From Noviherbaspirillum pedocola (GTDB lineage Bacteria > Pseudomonadota > Gammaproteobacteria > Burkholderiales > Burkholderiaceae_D): DNA of 64,000 bases. A model generated the notes under the pieces. That model was not told where the DNA came from, made no database searches, and saw only the letters and a program-made list of their open reading frames with translations. The translations under genes and the position numbers were made by a program. Every line of letters starts with the position of its first letter. Position 1 is the first letter of the stretch. The stretch is from NCBI RefSeq assembly GCF_016632335.1, contig NZ_JAEPBG010000003.1:1-64000 (forward strand), read 5' to 3'. Positions 27,563-36,718 of this stretch are shown here, piece after piece.

Positions 27563-28222
27563 TTGTCAAAAGACAGTGAAGAACCTGCCGTCGACCTCCT
27601 TGGCGACCCCCTTCCTGAGATGTCACCGCCCGGACGGCAAAATGTCAAAAGGGGACGAGCAGCGACTGTCGACGAGCACGAGCGCAGCCACCGCGACTTC
27701 CTGACTGAAGGAGAGACGGCGCGGCTACTTACCGCGGCAAAGGCGGGGCGCTACGGCGCGCGGGACTATTGCATGTTGCTGCTGATGTACCGGCATGGCC
27801 TGCGAGTCTCAGAATTGACCGGCGCACGGCGTGCGGATATCGACTTGGATGCGGGGCGCATCTGGGTCAAGCGCAACAAGGATGGCCTCAGCACGAACCA
27901 GCCGCTACAGGGCGACGAGCTGCGCGCACTGCGGGCTTACCTGCGCATGCGCAAGGACTACCTTCCCTGGTTGTTCTTGAGTTCGCAGGGTGGCCAGATG
28001 ACCCGGCAGAACGTGAACTACCTCATCCAGCAAGCCGGCGTCCGTGCGAGCCTTGGGCATGTGCACCCTCACATGTTGCGGCACACCTGCGGACATGTCC
28101 TTGCGAACAAAGGAACCGATACCCGGCTCCTCCAAGATTGGCTCGGGCACCGCGATATCCGACACACCGCCTGGTACACGCGAACGTCGAGCAAGCGATT
28201 CGAAGGAGTGTGGCAGGACTGA
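27563..28222 (+). CDS. Short tyrosine recombinase, FimB/FimE-like
   Basis: About 219 residues, essentially a catalytic domain without the N-terminal core-binding domain, as in FimB/FimE phase-variation recombinases. The active site is complete: Arg I in YRHGLRVSEL, beta-hairpin Lys in WVKRNKDG, HxxR in HPHMLRHTCGHVL, His in WLGHRDIRHTAWYT with the nucleophilic Tyr. I take the TTG at 27563 as start because AAAGG lies 7 bases upstream; the next ATG is 27620. ACAAAA (27549-27554) and TTTTGT (27561-27566) can pair over the ribosome site and start codon. Inverted repeats lie 100 bp upstream. Confidence 0.82.
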   Translation: MSKDSEEPAVDLLGDPLPEMSPPGRQNVKRGRAATVDEHERSHRDFLTEGETARLLTAAKAGRYGARDYCMLLLMYRHGLRVSELTGARRADIDLDAGRIWVKRNKDGLSTNQPLQGDELRALRAYLRMRKDYLPWLFLSSQGGQMTRQNVNYLIQQAGVRASLGHVHPHMLRHTCGHVLANKGTDTRLLQDWLGHRDIRHTAWYTRTSSKRFEGVWQD

Positions 28223-28295
28223 GGGGCTCCATCTTCTTCAGTTACCTGCAACCGATGTCAAAAACGTGGCGCGTACTGTGTGCTACCTTCGACGC

Positions 28296-28430
28296 ATGGA
28301 CGTCATTAGCAAAGTGCGCGAATTCCTCTCAGACTCAGAGCGCGCGCCACGGGTAATCATCAACACTAGCGTGGCGGCGATGGCGGTCGGCATGGTCGTG
28401 ACCGCGTTCGCCTACTTTTTCCTGAAATGA
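28296..28430 (+). CDS. Microprotein A, 44 aa, one membrane segment
   Basis: The peptide begins MDVISKVREFLSD and has a basic ERAPRV motif followed by a hydrophobic stretch of about 20 residues (AAMAVGMVVTAFAYFFL) to the end, giving a single C-terminal transmembrane helix. It is a close paralogue of the next gene and overlaps it by ATGA, which argues for real translation. No strong ribosome site is visible. It follows the FimB-like recombinase by 73 bp. Function unknown. Confidence 0.6.
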   Translation: MDVISKVREFLSDSERAPRVIINTSVAAMAVGMVVTAFAYFFLK

Positions 28431-28558
28431 GGATGGACAAGCTACGTGTATTTCTCGGCGACACTGACCGCGCGCCGCGAGTGCTTGCCGACACATGTAT
28501 GTTAATCATGGCAGTCAGCTCCCTGATGGGCGTTGCTGCCATCGTCTTCCTCCATTAG
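28427..28558 (+). CDS. Microprotein B, 43 aa, paralogue of microprotein A
   Basis: It begins MRMDKLRVFLGD (an inner ATG at 28433 gives MDKLRVF), followed by DRAPRV and a hydrophobic C-terminal segment (LIMAVSSLMGVAAIVFL). It shares the plan MD-K-R-FL-D---RAPRV---T plus membrane helix with microprotein A, while the DNA has diverged. The ATGA overlap suggests coupled translation of the pair. The GAGG inside the overlap can serve the inner start only poorly. Function unknown. Confidence 0.6.
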   Translation: MRMDKLRVFLGDTDRAPRVLADTCMLIMAVSSLMGVAAIVFLH

Positions 28559-28630
28559 AAATCCTGCATCCTGCAGTTGGGCTAAGAAAGCGTTGGCAAT
28601 TGGCATGCATTTTTATTGATTTACGCATAC

Positions 28631-28648
28631 AAAATTGCCTTTAAGGCA
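28631..28648 (-). terminator. Possible terminator of the leftward unknown gene
   Basis: On the minus strand a 5-bp stem TGCCT/AGGCA with a 3-base loop (28636-28648) is followed after two bases by TTTT. It lies 6 bases after the stop codon of the gene ending at 28654. The stem is short, so the terminator would be weak. Confidence 0.35.
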
Positions 28649-28653
28649 GGAAT

Positions 28654-28974
28654 TCACTCATATGGCTTGACGAGCCAGACTTGCAGAACATGGCGCGCGC
28701 CGCCGCCGGCGGCATGGACTTCATGGCCGACAAGTGTGAGCCTGTCATCCCCCACTCTAACGAGCTGAGGCTCAAAGAGCGGTGCCACGACATCGATGTC
28801 GCCAACCCCTTGCAGAGTAGAAATTAGGCGAGCCCTTTTGATTGGGCGTCCAAAAATATTCGACTCAGCCCAGTCTTCAAGTAAAAGCCGACCATTGTGT
28901 CGTGGTGCTTGAAGTAATTCAGTTTTGGTAAGAGCCATGCCGTCGTGCATGGTCCTTATTATTGCTACCTTCAT
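28654..28974 (-). CDS. Hypothetical protein (106 aa), probable SOS-controlled gene
   Basis: I do not recognise the family. The start at 28974 gives MKVAIIRTMHDGMALTK, and other landmarks are LLLEDWAESNIFGRPIKRAR and GHEVHAAGGGARHVLQVWLV near the end. It appears to be a small soluble, mostly beta protein without a signal peptide. It is transcribed away from the gene at 29025, and a LexA-type box occupies the 50-bp space between the two starts, only 10 bases in front of this start codon. Confidence 0.6.
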   Translation of the reverse strand: MKVAIIRTMHDGMALTKTELLQAPRHNGRLLLEDWAESNIFGRPIKRARLISTLQGVGDIDVVAPLFEPQLVRVGDDRLTLVGHEVHAAGGGARHVLQVWLVKPYE

Positions 28975-28984
28975 AATCCCGTGA

Positions 28985-29004
28985 TACTGTATGAACGTAC
29001 AGTT
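28985..29004. promoter_or_regulatory. LexA (SOS) box between divergent genes
   Basis: The sequence TACTGTATGAACGTACAGTT contains CTGT-N8-ACAG and matches the classical proteobacterial LexA operator in its half-sites and flanking bases. It lies between two divergent start codons (28974 and 29025), where bound LexA would block both promoters. Confidence 0.75.
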
Positions 29005-29024
29005 TATGAGCCATGGTGGTGAAA

Positions 29025-29324
29025 ATGTCAAGGGAAACGATGCAAGGCTATTCGTCTATACCGAGCGACTTTCCACGCGCGGACGTCGTCAAGGACGTGT
29101 TTACGAGCTACCAGATGTGCAAAGAGCTCGTGGCGCAAATTGTCGAGGAAATTCGCAAGCAACAACTACGTAGCCCACTAATCTCAACGCCAGAGATTGT
29201 GGAGATGCATTTTGAGATGGCCGATAAGTTCGGGTGGGGAACCCATCCTGGTGAGATAAAGTGGATATTCCGAAATGTCGTCCGCGAACTAGGCTGTGAG
29301 ATGCCAAGTTCACTCGTTCAGTAA
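29025..29324 (+). CDS. Hypothetical protein (99 aa), probable SOS-controlled gene
   Basis: I do not recognise this protein. It is helical and charged (VVKDVFTSYQMCKELVAQIV, then EIVEMHFEMADKFGWGTHPG), and ends in RNVVRELGCEMPSSL. The ATG at 29025 is chosen because GGTGG lies 5 bases before it; an ATG at 29013 is an alternative. It has no signal peptide. The LexA-type box lies 21 bases upstream. A tiny membrane ORF follows on the same strand. Confidence 0.6.
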   Translation: MSRETMQGYSSIPSDFPRADVVKDVFTSYQMCKELVAQIVEEIRKQQLRSPLISTPEIVEMHFEMADKFGWGTHPGEIKWIFRNVVRELGCEMPSSLVQ

Positions 29325-29372
29325 GAAGCACAAGACCGACCCGGCTTTCGGTAGTCGCAAGAAGGGAGTCTT

Positions 29373-29489
29373 ATGAATGTCGCCATAATTGTGGTTGCGG
29401 CCGCCGTAATCGGTTTTGCTGTTGGGCGAATCAAGAGTCTTGCCCGATTCAACCGTCGGCGCGCCTGGAAAGACACCGAATACAGCTAA
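29373..29489 (+). CDS. Microprotein, 38 aa, N-terminal membrane segment
   Basis: The ribosome site AAGGGAG lies 4 bases before the ATG, which is the best support for translation. The peptide begins with a hydrophobic segment (MNVAIIVVAAAVIGFAVG) followed by a very basic stretch RIKSLARFNRRRAWKDTE, so an N-out, C-in single-pass protein is likely by the positive-inside rule. It lies 48 bp after the SOS-type gene and may be in its transcript. Confidence 0.55.
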   Translation: MNVAIIVVAAAVIGFAVGRIKSLARFNRRRAWKDTEYS

Positions 29490-29572
29490 GCCTCACGTCT
29501 GACAGCACACGGCGTCTTCAGGGTGACGCTTAATCGGTTCACCGTCAGAGACACCAGGAAAAACTGCCGGAG

Positions 29573-30025
29573 TTACTTGCCCGAGTAGTGCTGGTAGACC
29601 GAAGTGCTGCCATCGGCCCTCACCAGGAAGACATCGTATGGGTCCTTCCGAGGGCTCTCCATACCCGGGCTCCCGAGCGGCATGGACGGCACAGCGAGCC
29701 CTCTCGCTTTCGGTTTTTCGGCTAGCAGGCGTTTGATGTCCGCCGCGGGCACATGCCCCGCGACGGCGTACCCCTGAACGAATCCAGTATGGCAGGACCC
29801 GAGGTCATCTGGGATGCCGAATTTCCGGCGGTAGGCGCCGGGGTCATCAACGTCTCGAGCTTTGACTGCAAAGCCATTGGGTTTCAGGTGCTCAATCCAG
29901 CCTTGACCGCACCCACATCTGGCGCTCTTGTAGCCCTCGACCAGTGGCGCTGCAGCGGCGCGGGCGAGCTTAGGAGCAGGTAGAACAGTGGCCGACATAG
30001 CTTGCAACAAAGTGCGGCGCTGCAT
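29573..30025 (-). CDS. DUF411-family metal-related periplasmic protein
   Basis: 150 residues, with an N-terminal export signal that has Tat-like character (MQRRTLLQAMSATVLPAPK). The mature part shows the DUF411 pattern: YKSARCGCGQGWIEHL, GSCHTGFVQGYAVAGHVPA and AVPSMPLGSPGME. DUF411 proteins occur with copper and other metal efflux genes; the cysteine pair is usually CGCC but reads CGCG here. It lies between accessory genes and the divergent ars operon. The biochemical role is unproven. Confidence 0.85.
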   Translation of the reverse strand: MQRRTLLQAMSATVLPAPKLARAAAAPLVEGYKSARCGCGQGWIEHLKPNGFAVKARDVDDPGAYRRKFGIPDDLGSCHTGFVQGYAVAGHVPAADIKRLLAEKPKARGLAVPSMPLGSPGMESPRKDPYDVFLVRADGSTSVYQHYSGK

Positions 30026-30138
30026 GAATTCTTTCTGTCATAGCAGAGATTCTGGCAAGTATGCCGCTTTCAGTGAGCTCATCGCTGGAGAAAAGAGCAT
30101 AGGTGCCATTCGGCCAAATAATTCAATAAAAATTTAAA

Positions 30139-30158
30139 TATACAACGTTTGTTGTATA
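30139..30158. promoter_or_regulatory. ArsR-type operator of the ars operon
   Basis: TATACAACGTTTGTTGTATA is a perfect inverted repeat with 8-bp arms and a 4-base centre. It ends 9 bases before the arsR start and is the expected autoregulatory operator, released by arsenite binding to ArsR. Confidence 0.8.
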
Positions 30159-30167
30159 GTGGATGCT

Positions 30168-30530
30168 ATGGATACCACGACCGTCATTACTGTACTGAAC
30201 GCACTGGCTCACGAACGCCGGCTCGAAGTCTTTCGCTTGTTAGTGCAAGCCGGGCCAGAGGGGCGCACCGCCGGCACGCTCTCTGGCGAACTTGGGATAT
30301 CCCCTTCCGCACTCAGCTTTCACTTGAAAGACTTGTTACGCGCTGACCTCATTCATCCACGCCATGAGGGCCGACAAATCTTCTATTCCGCGCGCTATGA
30401 GCTGATGAGTCAGCTCATCGGATACCTGACGGAAAACTGCTGTGGTGGAAACCCTTGTTCCCCCATTATTGCACCCGCTTGCTGTACCGAAGAAAAGGCT
30501 CTCTCCGCTACCTCACCGACGAAAGCATGA
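30168..30530 (+). CDS. arsR: ArsR/SmtB-family arsenic-responsive repressor
   Basis: 120 residues with the winged-helix fold of ArsR (ALAHERRLEVFRLLVQAGPE, then LSGELGISPSALSFHLKDLL) and a C-terminal cysteine-rich tail (NCCGGNPC and PACCTEE) suited to bind As(III) or Sb(III). The classical CVC motif on the recognition helix is absent, so it belongs to the C-terminal-cysteine type. The ATG at 30168 is used; a GTG at 30159 is possible. The palindromic operator ends just upstream, and arsC overlaps by ATGA. Confidence 0.93.
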   Translation: MDTTTVITVLNALAHERRLEVFRLLVQAGPEGRTAGTLSGELGISPSALSFHLKDLLRADLIHPRHEGRQIFYSARYELMSQLIGYLTENCCGGNPCSPIIAPACCTEEKALSATSPTKA

Positions 30531-31042
30531 ACATGACTGAGAAGACCTACAACGTACTATTCTTATGCACCGGCAACTCCGCACGAAGCATCATGGCTGA
30601 GGCTTTGGTGACCACAATGAGCAAGGGGCGCTTCCAGGGCTACAGCGCCGGCAGCAAGCCGGGTGGCAAGGTGAATCCGTTCGCCATTGAGAAGGTGAAG
30701 GAAACCGGCTATCCGGTCGAGAACCTGCGCAGCAAGTCCTGGGACGAATTCGCCCGGCCGGAAGCGCCGCACATGGACTTCATCATCACGGTCTGCGACA
30801 ACGCCGCGGGAGAGGTTTGTCCCATCTGGCCGGGGCACCCAGCGACAGCGCACTGGTCGTTCGAGGACCCGGCTGCCGTCGAGGGCGCCGACGACGAGAA
30901 GCACGCCGCCTTCACGAAAATCTTCCGGCAAATCATGGCAAGGATGCAGAGCTTCGTCAGCTTGCCGGTGCAGACGCTGGACAAGCACGCCATTCATCAG
31001 GAAATCAGGAAAATCGGCGAGACGCCGGTCGCCTCGGCTTGA
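30527..31042 (+). CDS. arsC: Arsenate reductase, low-molecular-weight phosphatase type
   Basis: 171 residues; reduces arsenate to arsenite in the cytoplasm. The CX5R catalytic loop is CTGNSARS near residue 16, and the general acid Asp lies in HWSFEDPAA near 115. This is the LMW tyrosine phosphatase-like class, using thioredoxin or mycothiol/glutaredoxin-type partners. The start at 30527 overlaps the arsR stop (ATGA), so the two are coupled; the longer frame from 30455 lies inside arsR. Confidence 0.93.
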   Translation: MNMTEKTYNVLFLCTGNSARSIMAEALVTTMSKGRFQGYSAGSKPGGKVNPFAIEKVKETGYPVENLRSKSWDEFARPEAPHMDFIITVCDNAAGEVCPIWPGHPATAHWSFEDPAAVEGADDEKHAAFTKIFRQIMARMQSFVSLPVQTLDKHAIHQEIRKIGETPVASA

Positions 31043-31057
31043 CGCTCGAAGCACGCA

Positions 31058-32128
31058 ATGTCCTCCTCTCATACGACCGAAGTCGCCGGCGGCGCCGCGC
31101 CGGCGATTGGCTTCTTCGAGCGTTATCTGACTGTCTGGGTAGCGCTGTGCATTCTGGCCGGCATCCTGCTCGGTCGTGCCTTTCCTCCTGTTTTTCAAGC
31201 TATCGGAAGCCTTGAGGTTGCCCAAGTCAACATCCCGGTGGGCTTGCTTATCTGGGTGATGATTATCCCGATGCTCATCAAAATTGACTTCGGCGCGCTC
31301 GCTCAGGTCAAAAGCCAGTGGCGTGGTATCGGTGTCACCCTGGCGGTGAACTGGCTGGTCAAGCCGTTCTCGATGGCGTTTTTAGGCTGGGTGTTCATCC
31401 GGCATGTCTTCGCAGCTTGGCTGCCGGCTGACCAACTGGACAGCTACATTGCGGGGCTGATTCTGCTGGCGGCGGCACCCTGCACGGCAATGGTGTTCGT
31501 CTGGAGCCAGCTGTGCAAAGGTGACCCGTACTTCACGCTGTCCCAAGTGGCCCTGAACGACTCCATCATGATTGTGGCGTTCGCTCCGTTGGTCGCGTTC
31601 CTGCTCGGGCTCTCCGCCATTACCGTGCCATGGGATACCCTCATCACGTCGGTTGTGCTGTACATCATCATCCCGGTGATTCTGGCTCAGGGAATCCGCA
31701 AGAGTCTCTTGGCCAAGGGGCCAGGGCATCTCGCGCGCGCCGTCCTGAGGCTGGGGCCATTTTCGATATCGGCCTTACTACTGACGCTGGTCCTGCTGTT
31801 TGCCTTCCAGGGTGAAGCCATTACGAAGCAGCCGGTCGTCATCGCCATCCTGGCGGTGCCTATCCTGATTCAGGTGTTTTTCAACTCCGGGCTGGCTTAT
31901 CTGCTCAACCGGAAGATGGGTGTCGCGCACTGTGTCGCTGGCCCATCGAGCCTTATCGGCGCGTCCAATTTCTTCGAGCTGGCGGTCGCCACGGCAATCA
32001 GCCTGTTTGGCTTCCAATCCGGCGCCGCCTTGGCCACCGTCGTCGGGGTACTTATCGAGGTCCCTGTCATGCTGTTCGTGGTCGGCGTCGTGAACCGCTC
32101 GCAGCACTGGTACGAAGCAAGAGCATAG
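31058..32128 (+). CDS. acr3: Arsenite efflux permease, ACR3 family
   Basis: 356 residues with about ten hydrophobic segments. ACR3 landmarks are [19 protein letters not shown], the conserved Cys in [15 protein letters not shown] near residue 145 and [18 protein letters not shown] near 170. It extrudes As(OH)3 across the inner membrane using the proton gradient. It follows arsC by 15 bp and is followed by arsH after 2 bp. Confidence 0.95.
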   Translation: MSSSHTTEVAGGAAPAIGFFERYLTVWVALCILAGILLGRAFPPVFQAIGSLEVAQVNIPVGLLIWVMIIPMLIKIDFGALAQVKSQWRGIGVTLAVNWLVKPFSMAFLGWVFIRHVFAAWLPADQLDSYIAGLILLAAAPCTAMVFVWSQLCKGDPYFTLSQVALNDSIMIVAFAPLVAFLLGLSAITVPWDTLITSVVLYIIIPVILAQGIRKSLLAKGPGHLARAVLRLGPFSISALLLTLVLLFAFQGEAITKQPVVIAILAVPILIQVFFNSGLAYLLNRKMGVAHCVAGPSSLIGASNFFELAVATAISLFGFQSGAALATVVGVLIEVPVMLFVVGVVNRSQHWYEARA

Positions 32129-32130
32129 AG

Positions 32131-32895
32131 ATGAACAACGACTCACCCAACCTACCCAACATTAGCACTGCACGCTTCGATGTGCCGACGCAGGAAAAGC
32201 TGTCGCCGGCGAAGGTATCGACTCATCCGCCGCGAATTCTGTTGCTGTATGGCTCCCTGCGGGAGGAGTCCTATAGCCGTCTGCTGACTTTGGAGGCGGA
32301 GCGACTGCTGCAGCAGTTTGGAGCCGAAACCCGGGTGTTCGACCCGCATGGCCTCCCCATGGTCGATAGCTGCCCGGCTGACCATCCAAAGGTGCAGGAG
32401 CTGCGACAGCTCTCCACTTGGTCAGAAGGCCATGTCTGGTGCAGTCCTGAACGGCATGGCGCGATGACGGGCGTGTTCAAGTCCCAAATCGACTGGCTAC
32501 CCTTGGAGGTCGGCAGCATTCGGCCAACTCAGGGCAGGACTCTGGCAGTCATGCAGGTATGCGGCGGCTCGCAGAGTTTCAACGCGGTGAACCAGATGCG
32601 CGTGCTCGGGCGCTGGATGAGGATGGTGACGATTCCCAACCAGTCCTCGGTTGCCAAGGCGTACCAGGAATTCGACGACAACGGACGCATGAAGCAGTCG
32701 TCCTACTACGAGCGCTTGGTCGACGTTATGGAGGAGTTGGTCAAGTTCACTCTCATTGTGCGCGACCGGTCGGACTATCTGACAAGCCGGTACAGCGAGC
32801 GCAAGGAGGCGGCGCCCACGGTGGCGACGACTTTGGCTGCGGCAGCGATGAGCCATGAGGCCGCTCAGGATGAGACTAAGGACGAGTTGGAATAG
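32131..32895 (+). CDS. arsH: ArsH, NADPH-dependent FMN reductase / organoarsenical oxidase
   Basis: 254 residues with a flavodoxin-like fold: [16 protein letters not shown] binds the FMN phosphate, then [20 protein letters not shown] and [18 protein letters not shown]. ArsH oxidises trivalent methyl- or aromatic arsenicals to the less toxic pentavalent forms. It is the last gene of arsRC-acr3-arsH. Its presence suggests protection against methylated arsenic as well as arsenite. A 165-bp gap separates it from the convergent copper ATPase gene. Confidence 0.94.
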   Translation: MNNDSPNLPNISTARFDVPTQEKLSPAKVSTHPPRILLLYGSLREESYSRLLTLEAERLLQQFGAETRVFDPHGLPMVDSCPADHPKVQELRQLSTWSEGHVWCSPERHGAMTGVFKSQIDWLPLEVGSIRPTQGRTLAVMQVCGGSQSFNAVNQMRVLGRWMRMVTIPNQSSVAKAYQEFDDNGRMKQSSYYERLVDVMEELVKFTLIVRDRSDYLTSRYSERKEAAPTVATTLAAAAMSHEAAQDETKDELE

Positions 32896-33060
32896 CTACG
32901 CTAATCAGCCTTCCCCGCGAATGAATGAGCTTTTTAGGCTGCCGCACAGGAGGCACTGTTGTTCCCATCCAGCTCTCTGTGACACTTCCATGCTTTTCTT
33001 GGCGAGGCGCCATGATTGGCCTTCTGATTAGCTATGGAATGGATATTCTCAACAGCGCTC

Positions 33061-35436
33061 CTACTTTGATGTTCCTCGCAGCCTCAGCGCATTCGTAATG
33101 ACGGAAACAGAGCTCAGGCTCATGGCGAGCGCGGCAATCATCGGGGAGAGGAGCTGCCCGGTGAACGGGTAAAGCAATCCAGCCGCTAGCGGAATGCCGA
33201 GTGCGTTATAAACGAAGGCGAAACCAAGGTTTTGACGCATGTTCCGAACGGTTTCTACGGACAGGAGGCGCGCTCGCGCAATTGCCCTAAGGTCGCCTTT
33301 TACCAAGGTCACATGCGCGCTGTTGATGGCCACATCGGTTCCGGTACCCATCGCTATCCCGACGTCGGCGCGGGCTAGAGCCGGGGAGTCGTTGATGCCG
33401 TCTCCGACCATGGCCACTTTCTGTCCTTGGCTCTGGAGTTTCTCGACCAGTGAAAGCTTGTCCTGCGGTTTGACTTCACCATAGACTTCGCTGATGCCCA
33501 GCTTCCTACCTACCGACTGCGCCGTGGTCACGCCATCACCGGTCGCCATGACGATGTTCAGGCCGTTAGCCTTCAGGGTTTTCAGCGCTTCGGGCGTGGT
33601 CGACTTTATCGGGTCGGATACGACGAGAAGGCCAACCAGGTGACCGTCAGATGCCAAGTACATGACGCTGGCACCTTCGCTGCGCAGATTCTCCGCCTGG
33701 CTGGCCAAAGGATGCCAATCGACCTTTTCACCATCCATCAGCGCGGTGTTACCCAGTGCGATGCGCCGGCCCGCGACCGTGCCGCGGACGCCAATGCCGC
33801 TGGAAGATTCGAAGGTCTCTGGCTTGTCCAAGGGCAGACCGCGCCGGCGTGCCTCGGCGACGATGGCATGGGCGAGTGGATGCTCGCTGCCCTGGTCGAT
33901 GCTGGCGGCAATCTGCAGTACTTCCTGCTCGCTGAAGCCTTGAGCGGCGACCACGCTGTCGAAGGCTGGCTTGCCTTCGGTGAGTGTCCCAGTCTTGTCC
34001 ACAATCAGCGTGTCGATTTTCCGCATGCCTTCTATTGCGGCGGCGTCCCGGAACAGGATGCCCTGGGTTGCGGCGCGCCCCGTCGCAGCCATGATAGACA
34101 TCGGCGTGGCCAAGCCCAGGGCGCAGGGACAGGCGATGATAAGGACCGAAACAGCATTGACAAAGCCGTACACCCAGCTTGGCTGCGGGCCAAAGAAACC
34201 CCAGCCGAGCAAAGTCACCAACGCGATACCGACCACGATAGTTACGAAGTAGCCGGCGACGATATCGGCCAGACGCTGCATCGGCGCGCGTGAGCGCTGG
34301 GCGTTCGCGACCATCTGGACGATTTGCGACAGCATGGTTTGCGAGCCAATCTTGTCGGCCTGCATAATCAAGCTCCCGCTGCTGTTGATGGTGGCTCCAA
34401 TCAGTTTGTCGCCCGGGCGCTTCGTCACCGGAATTGGCTCACCGGTAAGCATCGATTCATCCAGCGCGCTTTCCCCCTCCAGAACGGTGCCATCCACAGG
34501 CACCTTCTCACCAGGACGCACGCGCAGCGTGTCACCAATATGGACATGCGTGAGCGGAATGTCTTCCTCAGTACCATCCGGCTTGATTCGGCGTGCCGTT
34601 TTGGGTGCCAAGCCGAGCAGTGCCTTGATAGCGGCCGACGTCTGCGAGCGCGCCTTCAGTTCCAGTATTTGCCCAAGCAGGGTGAGGGACACAATGACAG
34701 CCGCGGCTTCAAAGTACACACCGATACGGCCATGCGCGACGAAGGATTGAGGGAAAAGACCCGGTGCAACAGTCGCCACCACGCTATAGCCGTATGCCGC
34801 GGCGACGCCGGTCCCGATAAGCGTCCACATGTTGGGGCTGCGGTTCTTGACCGATTGGAGCCATCGGACGAAGAAGGGCCAGCCGGCCCATAGGACAACG
34901 GGCGAACTTATCGCCAGTTCTACCCAGCTTTGTCCTGGTAATCCACCCGTAATAATGCGATGGCCGAACATTGCCATGACGGTCACGATAACCGTGAGCG
35001 GCAATGTCCACCAAAATCGCCGGCGGAAGTCGACCAGTTCGGGGTTTTCCTCTTCCTCCAATGCCGGGATAACAGGTTCCAACGTCATCCCGCAGATGGG
35101 GCAGTTTCCCGGCGCCGGCTGCCGGATTTCCGGGTGCATCGGACAGGTGTATATCGTGCCTTCCGGAGCCGTTGCTGGAGGGGACTCCTGTTTGGCAGAT
35201 GCGGTGTACGACCGCGGGTTTGCCCGGAACTTTTCCATGCATTTCGTGCTGCAGAAATGGTAGGTGGTTCCTTCGTAAGCGATTTCCTTCTGCGGGTCAG
35301 CACCCACTTTCATCCCGCAAACCGGGTCCGTGAACGGCGTTTCCGCATCCGTCGCGGGGTGGTGATGCTCGTGAGAAGTCACATGCCGATGGGTATCGGC
35401 ATGTGCGTGGTTATGCAAATTTGTATCGTCATTCAT
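33061..35436 (-). CDS. copA: Cu(I)/Ag(I) P1B-type ATPase, CopA/SilP-like
   Basis: 791 residues. The N-terminus has a His-rich stretch, a YHS domain ([20 protein letters not shown], residues about 35-80) and a heavy-metal-binding motif [20 protein letters not shown] near 96-115, as in SilP/CopF-type pumps in place of CXXC HMA domains. Core motifs: TGEP near 325, [12 protein letters not shown] near 435, [11 protein letters not shown] near 480, [20 protein letters not shown] near 680. It exports Cu(I) or Ag(I) to the periplasm. It is the last gene of a five-gene operon and overlaps the DUF5676 gene by 8 bp. Confidence 0.94.
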   Translation of the reverse strand: MNDDTNLHNHAHADTHRHVTSHEHHHPATDAETPFTDPVCGMKVGADPQKEIAYEGTTYHFCSTKCMEKFRANPRSYTASAKQESPPATAPEGTIYTCPMHPEIRQPAPGNCPICGMTLEPVIPALEEEENPELVDFRRRFWWTLPLTVIVTVMAMFGHRIITGGLPGQSWVELAISSPVVLWAGWPFFVRWLQSVKNRSPNMWTLIGTGVAAAYGYSVVATVAPGLFPQSFVAHGRIGVYFEAAAVIVSLTLLGQILELKARSQTSAAIKALLGLAPKTARRIKPDGTEEDIPLTHVHIGDTLRVRPGEKVPVDGTVLEGESALDESMLTGEPIPVTKRPGDKLIGATINSSGSLIMQADKIGSQTMLSQIVQMVANAQRSRAPMQRLADIVAGYFVTIVVGIALVTLLGWGFFGPQPSWVYGFVNAVSVLIIACPCALGLATPMSIMAATGRAATQGILFRDAAAIEGMRKIDTLIVDKTGTLTEGKPAFDSVVAAQGFSEQEVLQIAASIDQGSEHPLAHAIVAEARRRGLPLDKPETFESSSGIGVRGTVAGRRIALGNTALMDGEKVDWHPLASQAENLRSEGASVMYLASDGHLVGLLVVSDPIKSTTPEALKTLKANGLNIVMATGDGVTTAQSVGRKLGISEVYGEVKPQDKLSLVEKLQSQGQKVAMVGDGINDSPALARADVGIAMGTGTDVAINSAHVTLVKGDLRAIARARLLSVETVRNMRQNLGFAFVYNALGIPLAAGLLYPFTGQLLSPMIAALAMSLSSVSVITNALRLRGTSK

Positions 35437-35719
35437 GTTGCATCACATGCCGGTGTCCGACGCCGGCCAGCGTGTTATGGATGAAAGCAAAGAAAGCACC
35501 GGCGGCGAAAGCCCATACCGCCATGACAATCAGTGCATAGATGAAGGATGCCCAGTGATATGGCTCGGAGCTCACCAGCTTGCTGAAGTCCAGTCCGTGG
35601 AATAGCGCATTCATGAAGTTCATGAACTGGTTAGGTAAAGCGACCTCAACCAATGTGCAGAGCGAGTAGAACAAGGCGACCGTCGCTGATAACGCCAGCC
35701 CGGTGCGTAACGGTTTCAT
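35429..35719 (-). CDS. DUF5676-family small membrane protein
   Basis: 96 residues with two hydrophobic segments (about 7-27 and 60-82) and the family pattern [13 protein letters not shown] between them. The C-terminus is His-containing. Proteins of this type are regularly found beside copper/silver P-type ATPases. The ATG at 35719 overlaps the upstream methyltransferase stop by ATGA; the longer frame from 35890 lies in that gene. Role unknown; an assembly or metal-delivery partner of the ATPase is possible. Confidence 0.8.
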   Translation of the reverse strand: MKPLRTGLALSATVALFYSLCTLVEVALPNQFMNFMNALFHGLDFSKLVSSEPYHWASFIYALIVMAVWAFAAGAFFAFIHNTLAGVGHRHVMQHE

Positions 35720-36369
35720 GAGACTCTCCTCTCTTGATGAAACTTCGGGATAAATGCCGGCGTTCGTTCGCGATAGCGCTCGTACTCGCTGCCGAACTCG
35801 GCAACGGAGTCGCGTTCCTCGGCCATCGCGAGCCGCGCGTATACCCAGATGAGAATGGGGAACATGACCAGCGTGAGAAGCGTTGGCCACTGCAACAGAA
35901 AGCCAAACATAATCAGCACGAACCCGACATACTGGGGATGGCGCATTCGTGCGTACAGGCCGGTCGTCGCGACCCGATGTTCCTTTTGAGCCCGGTACAG
36001 TACATCCCAGGCCGCGGAGAGCATCAGGAAGCCACCGAAGATGAAGACGTTGCTCAAGATATGGAACGGCCCGAAGTGGGGATTGGATTTCCAGCCAAAC
36101 ATCATCTCGAGCAAATGGCCCGCGTCATGGGACAGGAAGTTGACGCCGGGGAAGTGCTTCGTCAGCCAGGGCATCAGCAGGTAGATGGTCAGCGGGAAGC
36201 CGTACATCTCGGTGAACAGTGCGACGATGAACGCAGAAAAGGCGCCGAACGAGCGCCAATCGCGGTTGGTCTTAGGCTTTGTGAAGCTGAAGGCAAAGAT
36301 AATGAACACCAGCGAGTTGAGTATCACCAGTGACCAGAGCCCATAGGCTGGAGCGTCATCATGGCTCAT
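35716..36369 (-). CDS. Membrane methyltransferase-like protein (ICMT/PEMT superfamily)
   Basis: 217 residues with several hydrophobic segments. The C-terminal half has the ICMT/PEMT-type motif [20 protein letters not shown] and later [14 protein letters not shown], as in isoprenylcysteine carboxyl methyltransferase-like bacterial proteins. These use SAM at the membrane; substrates in metal operons are unknown. The start at 36369 has AGGAG upstream and overlaps the DUF2933 stop by ATGA. It stands close to a SAM synthetase gene under a copper-type promoter, which may be more than chance. Confidence 0.82.
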   Translation of the reverse strand: MSHDDAPAYGLWSLVILNSLVFIIFAFSFTKPKTNRDWRSFGAFSAFIVALFTEMYGFPLTIYLLMPWLTKHFPGVNFLSHDAGHLLEMMFGWKSNPHFGPFHILSNVFIFGGFLMLSAAWDVLYRAQKEHRVATTGLYARMRHPQYVGFVLIMFGFLLQWPTLLTLVMFPILIWVYARLAMAEERDSVAEFGSEYERYRERTPAFIPKFHQERRVS

Positions 36370-36626
36370 GGCTTTTCTCCTGCTTGTCCCTGGTCCTGTC
36401 GACCGGTGCCAGACTCTGGCGCACCACTGCCGTGGCCGCCGTGCCCATGGTGAAACAGATGCATCAGCGGGCATGCGGCAAAGAGAAGGTAGGGAAGTAT
36501 GCCCAGCAAGTGGGCACGATGTTCCGTCCAAAGGAAAAACGCGGCTACGAGCAGAAATCCAGTAAGCACCCACTTGCTGATACTAAAGGAACGATGTCCT
36601 GCGTCATGCTGATGTGTATGGTCCAT
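36366..36626 (-). CDS. DUF2933-family small membrane protein
   Basis: 86 residues: a His-containing N-terminus ([11 protein letters not shown]), two short hydrophobic segments, and the DUF2933 signature [20 protein letters not shown]. The protein is rich in His and may bind copper or silver. DUF2933 genes are usual companions of copper P-type ATPases and efflux operons. AGGAGGC lies just upstream of the ATG. Confidence 0.85.
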   Translation of the reverse strand: MDHTHQHDAGHRSFSISKWVLTGFLLVAAFFLWTEHRAHLLGILPYLLFAACPLMHLFHHGHGGHGSGAPESGTGRQDQGQAGEKP

Positions 36627-36718
36627 GGTTGCCTCCTCGCGGTCGGCGATAAGTAAAAATAAGGATGGACCCGCAGCCCCTACTTACTCGGCAAATCGGC
36701 GTTCATCGGTTTCGGACT

